Shown here: positions 18,160-25,306 of the stretch, piece after piece
Layout of the letters: every line of letters starts with the position of its first letter
Position numbering within the stretch: position 1 is the stretch's first letter
Program-made: the position numbers and the translations under genes
Virus record (IMG/VR): IMGVR_UViG_3300011113_000664
Span: 62,001-126,000 of that record
Direction: 5' to 3' (one strand)
Source: a virus
Length of the DNA: 64,000 nt
Notes under the pieces: model-generated
Told to the model about the DNA's origin: nothing
Seen by the model: only the letters and a program-made list of their open reading frames with translations
The model's database searches: none

Positions 18160-18174
18160 ACTATTTAAATTAAA
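18160..18174 (+). promoter_or_regulatory. Late-promoter-like element before major capsid gene
   Basis: ACTATTTAAATTAAA, 20 bases before the ATG at 18195, the longest spacing seen; 13 of 15 match. Confidence 0.6.
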
Positions 18175-18194
18175 TTAAAAAAACTTAAAAAATT

Positions 18195-19958
18195 ATGTAC
18201 GGAATTACCGAAATCCTTAACTCTGGAAAAGTTGGTCAAGAATACCGCCAACTTAGAGAACAGCGTGAATTGATTACCGAAAAGTGGAATCAGTTCGGCT
18301 TGCTTGATGGCCTTGAAGGTCACATGGCTGAAAACATTGCTCAATTGTATGAGAACCAAGCTTCTTATCTCATTAACGAATCTACTGATGCTACATCTTC
18401 AGGTTCTTTTGAGACAGTTGCGTTCCCAATCATCAGACGTGTTTTCCAAAAATTACTTGCAAACGAAATCGTATCAGTTCAGGCTATGAACATGCCGATT
18501 GGTCGTTTGTATTTCATTAACCCTAAAATCTCTGTTAGAACTAACAATGCACATTCTCCATTTGATGGTGTATTTAATAATGCTGCTAACAACTATAACC
18601 CTGCAAACCATGCAACAAGTCCATACACCAAAACAGGTGGTACAACTTTTCAAACTACTTCTCTTTACGATTCTTTCTATAACACAGGAAGTTCTTTAGA
18701 TGATGATGGTGGTCTTTTTGATAGAACTAAGGGTACGATTTATACAAATAGTCCTACTTTACAAGTAATGGCAGGTTCTATTCTTTCAGGTTCGGTTGCT
18801 TCTAGAGTAACAACTAGATTAACCGGTTTTACTACTACTAACGAAGGTAAATTACAAGGACCTGTTGGACTTCCAGTTGATACTGAGTCTTTTTTAATGG
18901 GTCTTAAAGTTACTTGTAATCAAACTTTGATTGCAAGAGTTGGTGATACTAGTTATAATATTAATGCAGGTGATTCTATTCCATTTAGAGTACCAATGCA
19001 AGCATATGGTAAAGAATTAGTGGCTAAAGGTACTAATTATATTACTCTTGAGCTTTTATTAGATGGTCCTAGTTCAGCAGGTGTTTATGGTGTAAGTCCA
19101 AGTACTGCAACTACAGGTGGCTATTCTGCTTCTACTGGTCCATTAGCATTTACTGCTACTTATAGAATATATTCTCCTATGGAAGAAGATGCTAATATTC
19201 CTCAAGTAACATTTACTTTCGATTATATTGATGTATCTGTTGAGAAAAGAATGTTAGGTGCTACCTTTACACCTGAACTTCAGCAAGATGTTAATGCTTT
19301 CCACTCAATTGATGTTGAAGCTGAATTAACTGCTCTTCTTTCTGAGGTTGTATCAGGTGAAATTGACCGTGAAATTCTTCGTGACCTTCGTAAATCTGCT
19401 TCCCATGTTGAATTCTTCGATTGGGGTGGTTATGACAGAAGAATTACTTCAGGTGGTCTTGCACTTACTCGCAAAGATTATAACCAAGATTTGATTACTA
19501 AGATTAACCAAATCTCTGCTAAAATCATGAAATTCACTCTTCGTGGTGGTGCTAACTGGGTTGTATGTTCTCCTGAAGTTGCTGCAATCTTTAATGACCT
19601 TGAGTACTTCCATGCTTCTGATGCTTCTGCTGAAGAAACTAAGTTCTCTTTAGGTATTGAGAAAGTTGGTAATGTAGCTAACAGATACACAGTATATGTT
19701 GATGCTTATGCTCCTGCTGGTGTTGTTCTTGTAGGACACAAAGGAGATTCAATCTTCCATGCAGGTTACATCTACGCTCCATATGTACCGTTGATGCTTA
19801 TGCCTAAAACCATTAACCCTGCTGATTTCAAACCTGTAATGGGTATCATGACTCGTTATGCTAAGAAGGTTGTTAACAACAGGTTCTATGGTAAAGTAAT
19901 GGTTCAGGGTCTTCCTGTTGCTTCTCCTAACGAATTCATGTTAGATACAATTTCCTAA
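18195..19958 (+). CDS. Major capsid protein (gp23-type)
   Basis: Main HK97-fold shell protein. The 587 residues compare with 521 in T4. T4-like features include an N-terminal helix region, IRRVFQKLLANEIVSVQAMN and MPIGRLYF (about 78-105), an EKRMLGATFTPELQQD stretch, AELTALLSEVVSGEIDRE and the C-terminal MGIMTRYAKKVVNNRFYG. Between them, about residues 120-290 are Ser/Thr/Gly-rich and may be an insertion domain on the capsid surface. Codon choice is visibly richer in C-ending codons (aac, ttc, cgt) than in neighbouring genes, as expected for a very highly expressed gene. A late element lies 20 bases upstream and a strong terminator follows. Confidence 0.96.
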   Translation: MYGITEILNSGKVGQEYRQLREQRELITEKWNQFGLLDGLEGHMAENIAQLYENQASYLINESTDATSSGSFETVAFPIIRRVFQKLLANEIVSVQAMNMPIGRLYFINPKISVRTNNAHSPFDGVFNNAANNYNPANHATSPYTKTGGTTFQTTSLYDSFYNTGSSLDDDGGLFDRTKGTIYTNSPTLQVMAGSILSGSVASRVTTRLTGFTTTNEGKLQGPVGLPVDTESFLMGLKVTCNQTLIARVGDTSYNINAGDSIPFRVPMQAYGKELVAKGTNYITLELLLDGPSSAGVYGVSPSTATTGGYSASTGPLAFTATYRIYSPMEEDANIPQVTFTFDYIDVSVEKRMLGATFTPELQQDVNAFHSIDVEAELTALLSEVVSGEIDREILRDLRKSASHVEFFDWGGYDRRITSGGLALTRKDYNQDLITKINQISAKIMKFTLRGGANWVVCSPEVAAIFNDLEYFHASDASAEETKFSLGIEKVGNVANRYTVYVDAYAPAGVVLVGHKGDSIFHAGYIYAPYVPLMLMPKTINPADFKPVMGIMTRYAKKVVNNRFYGKVMVQGLPVASPNEFMLDTIS

Positions 19959-19979
19959 TCTAACTTAGAATAAAAAATT

Positions 19980-20008
19980 AAGGGGTAGATTTTTCTACCC
20001 CTTTTTTT
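19980..20008 (+). terminator. Rho-independent terminator after major capsid gene
   Basis: Ten-base-pair stem AAGGGGTAGA / TCTACCCCTT with a TTTT loop, followed by a T run. It ends the head-gene transcript 22 bases after the capsid stop. The next late element begins just five bases beyond the T run. Confidence 0.93.
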
Positions 20009-20012
20009 ATTT

Positions 20013-20027
20013 ACTATTTATAATAAA
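20013..20027 (+). promoter_or_regulatory. Late-promoter-like element abutting zinc peptidase gene
   Basis: Exact ACTATTTATAATAAA, directly joined to the ATG at 20028 and only five bases after the capsid terminator's T run. A start seven or so bases after a -10-like core would give a leaderless message. Confidence 0.7.
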
Positions 20028-20426
20028 ATGATTAAGGTTTCTTATTCTAAAAAAATAGACAATTTAAATCCTGCAAAATTTAAACATTTAAAAATGTTTT
20101 TAAAGTTTTGTAGGGATGAGTTAGGTATTACAAATGAGATTAGAATATTTTTATTAACAAGAAAAAATAATTTAAATATAACTACAGGAGGTTATAACCC
20201 ATCAGACAAATGTGTTTATACTATTGCTGAAGCAAGACAAATTGCTGATATACTTAGGACAATAGCACATGAACTTGTTCATCAAAAGCAAGACTTACAA
20301 GGCAAAATCAAAGGGGATATACCTGATATTGGTGGTGTAATAGAAGATACGGCCAATGCTATAGCAGGTAGATTGGTTAAGATGTATGTCAAGAAATACG
20401 ATTCTAGAGAGATTTACTCTCTATAG
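20028..20426 (+). CDS. Putative zinc metallopeptidase (HExxH, gluzincin-like)
   Basis: 132 residues. The helix TIAHELVHQKQDLQG carries HELVH (His81, Glu82, His85), and a plausible third ligand, Glu106, lies in GGVIEDTANAIAG 21 residues later: a gluzincin arrangement. Substrate unknown. It sits alone between the capsid terminator and the convergent minus-strand unit, with the late element directly abutting its ATG, so it is made late, perhaps for head maturation or lysis. The start is fixed by the promoter position. The 3' end overlaps the convergent gene by 13 bases. Confidence 0.72.
   Translation: MIKVSYSKKIDNLNPAKFKHLKMFLKFCRDELGITNEIRIFLLTRKNNLNITTGGYNPSDKCVYTIAEARQIADILRTIAHELVHQKQDLQGKIKGDIPDIGGVIEDTANAIAGRLVKMYVKKYDSREIYSL
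20405..20423. other. Inverted repeat in overlapping convergent gene ends
   Basis: Perfect seven-base-pair hairpin, TAGAGAG / CTCTCTA with a five-base loop. It lies within the 13-base overlap of the two convergent genes and a few bases on either side. No T run follows on either strand, so it may attenuate or protect transcripts rather than be a classical terminator. Confidence 0.5.
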
Positions 20427-20707
20427 ATTATATAAGCACTAATTCCTTGCGATAAAAAGATATAATACCAAGGAATTGCTGTAAATAAACAAAATACTGC
20501 AAACACAAAAAAACAAACCCATACTGAAAAGCATTTAATGCAAGTTCCAAGAGGCTTTGCTAATTTTTTTGATATTGGTTCAATATATTTCAATAAAAAT
20601 ATATAATACCAATCAAATATATTTCCTTCATTAAAAGAAAAATCCAATACTCTAGTTAATTGAGCCGAACAAAACCCAATTACTAATGATAAAAATATAT
20701 GTTCCAT
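20414..20707 (-). CDS. Small membrane protein with CxxC motif, 97 aa
   Basis: Two to three hydrophobic segments: about 4-18, 52-75 (WVCFFVFAVFCLF) and 78-92. Between the first two is a loop with KPLGTCIKCFSVW, a Cys-x-x-Cys pair that could bind metal or form a disulfide. It is a type of small phage membrane protein I have no function for. The start overlaps the stop of the 23-residue peptide gene (TAATG). Holin activity cannot be excluded. Confidence 0.6.
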   Translation of the reverse strand: MEHIFLSLVIGFCSAQLTRVLDFSFNEGNIFDWYYIFLLKYIEPISKKLAKPLGTCIKCFSVWVCFFVFAVFCLFTAIPWYYIFLSQGISAYIIYRE

Positions 20708-20778
20708 TATCTTCTAGGTCTTCTAACGGTAACTGTTGGTTTTTGAGTTGAACCACAACCACATCCTCTATTTTCCAT
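20707..20778 (-). CDS. Tiny Cys/Arg-rich protein, 23 aa
   Basis: Short frame encoding a product that begins MENRGCGCGSTQKP and ends VRRPRR. Support: its TAA overlaps the ATG of the next gene (TAATG), it fills the gap between the neck gene and the membrane-protein gene exactly, and the Cys-Gly-Cys-Gly/basic composition is not random for this genome. Function unknown. Confidence 0.5.
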   Translation of the reverse strand: MENRGCGCGSTQKPTVTVRRPRR

Positions 20779-20779
20779 A

Positions 20780-21274
20780 TTAAAGTAAATTTTTAAGATT
20801 TTGCGGTAATCTATATTCTTTTACATATGTTGCTGTAATATCATTATAGAAAGCCTTATAGTTATACATTTGATTTGATGTTGTAAAATTAGTTATTGTA
20901 TTTATTTCATAAAAACGCTTAGTATCATTATCATCAAAGAGTATAAAATCACCTCTTTTAATATCAATACCTAATTTATCCAATTCATCAATATAAACAC
21001 CTAATTTTACAGTTTCAACATTTTCATTTAGTAACATACTTCCACCAATTTTTATTTTTTCTGATGGTGGAATTGATATCCAAACACTTAATTTTACAGG
21101 GTCAAGAAATTCTTTTTCATTTGGCATACTTTCGCCATAAATATCTTTTTGTGATTTGGTTATATTAATTTGATATAAAAGAACACTAAGACTCATATCT
21201 TCATCAATATAGTCTTTTGACATTTTAATATCAACATCAAAGTCTTTTTGATTATAGAAGTTAGTTCTATTCAT
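20780..21274 (-). CDS. Neck protein, gp14-like
   Basis: 164 residues. The segment KRGDFILFDDNDTKRFYEIN matches the pattern of T4 gp14 around its EGDLIYF stretch, and KSQKDIYGESMPNE resembles the region before its FGEDL. The protein would be part of the collar that joins head to tail. It is shorter than T4 gp14 (256). The gene follows directly after the gp13-like gene (adjacent stop and start), the order of genes 13 and 14 in T4. Function is inferred from this pair and pattern. Confidence 0.65.
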   Translation of the reverse strand: MNRTNFYNQKDFDVDIKMSKDYIDEDMSLSVLLYQINITKSQKDIYGESMPNEKEFLDPVKLSVWISIPPSEKIKIGGSMLLNENVETVKLGVYIDELDKLGIDIKRGDFILFDDNDTKRFYEINTITNFTTSNQMYNYKAFYNDITATYVKEYRLPQNLKNLL

Positions 21275-22399
21275 TTATTTCCAAATTATTTGTGTTTGTG
21301 CAGGTGCGTATGATAATACCTTATTTAAATTTTCACCAATTGATGCTTTCTTTTCCATAATTTTTTGATATGTAAATTCAGCTAAATCATCTTGTAATTC
21401 TTTAAATATTGCATCTTTTTCTTTATCATAATCATCGGCAAAATATTTATAATCAATTTCTAAAACATCATCTCTTGTTGGTAATTTAATTTTACCTGAT
21501 GTTTTTGCCCAAATAGTTGCTAAGTATTTTTTTACATATGCAACTGATAATCTTCTTACTTTATTTTTAGATGGTGAATTTAGATTATCCCATTTTTTTA
21601 ATCTAATAGGAACATCAGATGGAAGTTTTACAACATCTTCATTTTCTTCTAAACACAAATCTCTTTGATTATTATCTAATGTATCATAATAAAAATACCA
21701 TACTTTAGAACCTTCATATGATTTACCAAATTTACCAACAATTTCTTCTCTACTACCCGGAATTGGATATAAATATAATTTTTTTGTTTTATTTGGTCCA
21801 GGTGCTATTCTATATGTTAATTCACTTTGAATAATCTTTTTCTTTTGTAATCTATCCATAGTGGATAAAATTAATGAGAATGATGGTAACATTGCTTGTG
21901 CAGGAACATTGGCATAATACCATCCTGTTGGTGCGCCAAACCATCCACCACCCATACCAATTGGGTCAAGAATATTAGTTGCTATTTGTGGTGGTGTATA
22001 CCATAAAACTTCATTAATTTCTCTTCCTGATGGAATAGTATATACTTGTGTATCAGCAGAAATAGTTACATAATCACTTTTAAGTTCCCACTCACCTAAT
22101 GTTGATATACCTGTTTGCTTTCCATATGCGATGGCAAAAGATTTTTCAAAGTCAAGAGTTTTGGTTGTAAATGCTTCAACAAAGTTAGCTGAACTAATAC
22201 TTAATCCCTCTAAAGATGACCATTGTTGTTCAATTAACCAATTATCCAAATAAGAAATATAGTCCTCTATAGCCATTTCGACATATGTTTCGATAACATC
22301 ATCTGTAACCCAATCTCCGTAATCACGAACAGGTTCACCTATTGAAACTCTGATTTGTCTGTAAAGTTTTTCTTGCTCTTGTAAATCCTTAAAAATCAT
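21275..22399 (-). CDS. Neck protein, gp13-like
   Basis: 374 residues. The N-terminus RVSIGEPVRDYGDWVTDDVI and the helix that follows match the gp13 opening (a basic stretch, GAP, then acidic helix). The C-terminal YVKKYLATIWAKTSGKIKLP and the helical region with KDAIFKELQDDL parallel gp13's WVKDYATALAKE and EKEALREEL. A Gly/Trp-rich loop (MGGGWFGAPTGWYY) occupies the same place as the Gly-rich region in T4 gp13. Head-completion and neck role. A strong late element ends nine bases upstream, inside the 3' end of the preceding gene. Confidence 0.72.
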   Translation of the reverse strand: MIFKDLQEQEKLYRQIRVSIGEPVRDYGDWVTDDVIETYVEMAIEDYISYLDNWLIEQQWSSLEGLSISSANFVEAFTTKTLDFEKSFAIAYGKQTGISTLGEWELKSDYVTISADTQVYTIPSGREINEVLWYTPPQIATNILDPIGMGGGWFGAPTGWYYANVPAQAMLPSFSLILSTMDRLQKKKIIQSELTYRIAPGPNKTKKLYLYPIPGSREEIVGKFGKSYEGSKVWYFYYDTLDNNQRDLCLEENEDVVKLPSDVPIRLKKWDNLNSPSKNKVRRLSVAYVKKYLATIWAKTSGKIKLPTRDDVLEIDYKYFADDYDKEKDAIFKELQDDLAEFTYQKIMEKKASIGENLNKVLSYAPAQTQIIWK

Positions 22400-22405
22400 T
22401 ATGAC

Positions 22406-22873
22406 TTATTTATTATAAATAGTCATGATATCATCTATGCTTTTTAATTCGTTTACTTCTTCAATCTTTTCTACAATCTCGTTTTTAGGTTTCTTAACTG
22501 ATTGAGTACCACGAAGTGAATTAATTTTTTTACTGATATTTTCTTCAAGTTCTTTCTTTTCTTGTTCAAGTTTTTTATTTAATTCAAAAAGCATTTTTTC
22601 TCTTTCTAAAAATGTATTCTTTATTTGTACAAGAATGTTAAATAACTCATCAGTATGGTCTACAGATTTTAAAAGAAACTGATAAATATTATATTGTCTT
22701 CCGTTATCTTCAAATGTTTTTTTTGGATTTTCTAATATATAAACTTCATTTTCATCAAAAAATGGTGTCATATCCCAATCCGTTGGAAATGACATATAAA
22801 CATCAACAAAATCGTCAAAATTTATTTGAACGATATAATCTTTTAGTTCTTCAATTATTTTTTTAAATTTCAT
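22406..22873 (-). CDS. Hypothetical coiled-coil protein, 155 aa
   Basis: Unrecognised. An N-terminal globular part (1-75, with an acidic and aromatic FDDFVDVYMSFPTDWDM patch) is followed by a coiled coil (about 85-125, EREKMLFELNKKLEQEKKEL). It overlaps the upstream membrane-protein gene by four bases (ATGA), and its 3' end contains the late element of the gp13-like gene. Likely a tail or neck accessory by location only. Confidence 0.5.
   Translation of the reverse strand: MKFKKIIEELKDYIVQINFDDFVDVYMSFPTDWDMTPFFDENEVYILENPKKTFEDNGRQYNIYQFLLKSVDHTDELFNILVQIKNTFLEREKMLFELNKKLEQEKKELEENISKKINSLRGTQSVKKPKNEIVEKIEEVNELKSIDDIMTIYNK
22409..22423 (-). promoter_or_regulatory. Late-promoter-like element before gp13-like gene
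   Basis: Exact ACTATTTATAATAAA on the minus strand, nine bases before the ATG at 22399, located inside the last codons of the 155-residue gene. Confidence 0.7.
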
Positions 22874-23073
22874 ATTAAAATATAAGTAAATATATAAGTT
22901 ATTGCTAGGTAAAAATATTGTGTTTCTCTTAAAGAAAGAGATTGAGACAATTTTTCTTGTTTTTTAATGCATCTTAAAAAGATATAGCAAACAAAAATAA
23001 AATAAATTATTGACCCACAAAGTAAAAACTTTGAAAGAAATATTGTAAAAAAGGTATAAATTAAATCTATCAT
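22870..23073 (-). CDS. Small membrane protein, 67 aa
   Basis: Two hydrophobic segments (about 2-32 and 50-67) flank a short basic loop (RCIKKQEKLSQSLSL). It overlaps both neighbours by four bases (ATGA at each end), so translation is probably coupled. Candidate holin or membrane accessory by topology; unassigned. Confidence 0.5.
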   Translation of the reverse strand: MIDLIYTFFTIFLSKFLLCGSIIYFIFVCYIFLRCIKKQEKLSQSLSLRETQYFYLAITYIFTYILI

Positions 23074-23810
23074 ATGAATCTTCCTTTTGAGTTTATAGTT
23101 TTTAATTCTTTTGGTATTGGTGGTAAAAGTTTGTTTTTTGCATTTTCATTAACTTGTTTTTTCTCTAATTCCGGCTCTATTAACTCAGTAATTGTATAAG
23201 AAGGTAAATCATTATAAATATAATACGTTTTATTGGTTTTATCTAAAATTATTTTAAAATAATTTTTTCGACTATCTTTTTCTTGTCCACATTGAAAAAA
23301 TCTTAATTTACCGTTTGCTGCATTAAAAAAGGATATTTTTAAGTAAAATGTATCACCGCTTTCTAAAAGATATTGGGGTATGTAAACACTTCTAAATTCT
23401 TTTGAAAGTTTTTTATTATCAAAATTTATAGATGCGCTTGTGTTAAATATAGAAAAAATTTTACTTAATTTAGTAAAATTTCTAGAAATTAATTTTTGTG
23501 TATTTTCAACAAAACTATCGTAAATATCAAATAAATAAAAAGATTCATTTATAAATGCATAAGTTACTAATCCAATATCTGTATATGATGTAAGATTATT
23601 TGCAAATTTTACATTTAAAGTAAAATTAGATTTTGGTATAAATGATACATGTTCAACATCTTGCTCCTCCATTAAAGATTCATCAAGAGTTTTTTCTACC
23701 TCATAATCAATATATTTTTTTATTGATTCACTTTTATTAGAAAAATCATGAATTTGACTAATATTTAAATTAATATTTATATCGCTATTATTATTTAATA
23801 ATCTTAACAT
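23070..23810 (-). CDS. Hypothetical tail/baseplate-region protein, 246 aa
   Basis: Unrecognised, beta-rich (NFTLNVKFANNLTSYTDIGL, DTFYLKISFFNAANGKLRFF) with polar ends. It lies in the minus-strand run with two larger structural candidates and overlaps the 500-residue gene by seven bases. Size and place would suit a tail-terminator or collar part, but no motif supports that. Confidence 0.5.
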   Translation of the reverse strand: MLRLLNNNSDININLNISQIHDFSNKSESIKKYIDYEVEKTLDESLMEEQDVEHVSFIPKSNFTLNVKFANNLTSYTDIGLVTYAFINESFYLFDIYDSFVENTQKLISRNFTKLSKIFSIFNTSASINFDNKKLSKEFRSVYIPQYLLESGDTFYLKISFFNAANGKLRFFQCGQEKDSRKNYFKIILDKTNKTYYIYNDLPSYTITELIEPELEKKQVNENAKNKLLPPIPKELKTINSKGRFI

Positions 23811-25306
23811 ATTGATTTTAATTTTCTAACATTAACTTTTATATTATCTTTATTAAATGTATAATTATTAATTTTATAATCCCCTAAGAATTCATTCACC
23901 AAAATGAATGTATTTCTATCAGATAAATCAGGTTTTAAATAAAATAATACATCATCAAAAATATAATGATTATTGTTTACAAATGGATAATCGTAATTTT
24001 CCGCATCTCCATAAATTAGTAATTCTCTCCATATATATCTATCTTGATAGAGAATTGCATTTTGAGGTATTTCTATAATATTTTGAGTATTTGCTGTATA
24101 GACTTCATTTAAAAAGTCACTATATCTTTTTAAACCAATTTTTTTAAATGGATTAAATTTAAACCAAAAATCTATCAATACATACTTATCTACATTACTA
24201 CTAAAGTAAGTAAATGAACTATAATTTTCATTTGTATAACTTGTAAAAGCAGATACGTCACTTATAAATGTTCTTTTTTCATCTTTATATGTGATTTTTA
24301 AAAGATATTCTTTTTCTAAAATGTTATTAAATGAATAATTTTCTTTATTAAAATAAACATAATTTCCTTCCACATTTGATAAATCAAAGGTTGCCATTTT
24401 TATTTCTTTAATATTTGTATTTACAACTTTTTTATTATAATCACCATTTCCAATATCAAGATAATTTCTAATAAATCTTAAATTTTTTGAAATATTAGAA
24501 TCGGATATTTCTAAATTATATATTCTAAAAAATAAATCAAGTTTTGATGAAAAATATTTTTTAAAATCGTTTACTGTGAAATTACTACCAATAACAATAT
24601 CATTTATTTGCGAATTAGTAAATGCTGTTGTATTTGCTGAATAACCAAATGTACTAGTTGAATCTATTTCATTTACATAATCAGTTACACCACTATAATA
24701 TAGTTTTTCATAAATTGTTAAATTTGAATCAACTTTTGGTGTAAAACCAAGATAAATACTATTGTCATAGATAAGTTCTGTATTTGTTGATGAGGATAAA
24801 AAAATTAATTCTTTTGGGTCAAGAATTGAAGTATTAAATCTAAAGTGGTAATTTCTTTCTCCAAATAGATTTCTAGAGTATGTAAAATAATTTAAAACAG
24901 AATCACCTGAAACAGCTTGTAATTTTTCAAAAAATGTACTACTTGAATAATTGTAAGTATCTTGTATTTTTTTTAATCTAAATAATTTTATGTCAAAAAA
25001 ATTTTCTAAATTAAAAAATGTATTTGTAATACTTTCTCTAAAAAAATTATTTATAACACTTTCTGTTGCACTTGTAAAAATTCCACCATTTTTTTTATCC
25101 CTTAAAAAAGAAAAATAATTAACATTACCATATATTCTATATTTATATGATTCATTTCTTTCCTTTGTAAATAATTCAGTTAAAGAAATAACTTTACTAT
25201 TATTAAACTCATTTAATTCATTAAAATTTGTTTTTAATGATAGATTTAAAGATAAATCCTCATCTTGCGCTAATAAATATCTCTTATTTGGTTTTATCTG
25301 CTCCAT
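23804..25306 (-). CDS. Hypothetical structural protein, 500 aa
   Basis: Unrecognised, rich in Asn, Tyr, Phe and Ser, probably beta-rich (for example YVYFNKENYSFNNILEKEY). This composition is typical of tail and fibre proteins in this window. Its start overlaps the stop of the 789-residue gene by one base (TAATG), so both are made from the late promoter at 27690. No enzymatic motif. Confidence 0.5.
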   Translation of the reverse strand: MEQIKPNKRYLLAQDEDLSLNLSLKTNFNELNEFNNSKVISLTELFTKERNESYKYRIYGNVNYFSFLRDKKNGGIFTSATESVINNFFRESITNTFFNLENFFDIKLFRLKKIQDTYNYSSSTFFEKLQAVSGDSVLNYFTYSRNLFGERNYHFRFNTSILDPKELIFLSSSTNTELIYDNSIYLGFTPKVDSNLTIYEKLYYSGVTDYVNEIDSTSTFGYSANTTAFTNSQINDIVIGSNFTVNDFKKYFSSKLDLFFRIYNLEISDSNISKNLRFIRNYLDIGNGDYNKKVVNTNIKEIKMATFDLSNVEGNYVYFNKENYSFNNILEKEYLLKITYKDEKRTFISDVSAFTSYTNENYSSFTYFSSNVDKYVLIDFWFKFNPFKKIGLKRYSDFLNEVYTANTQNIIEIPQNAILYQDRYIWRELLIYGDAENYDYPFVNNNHYIFDDVLFYLKPDLSDRNTFILVNEFLGDYKINNYTFNKDNIKVNVRKLKSIC

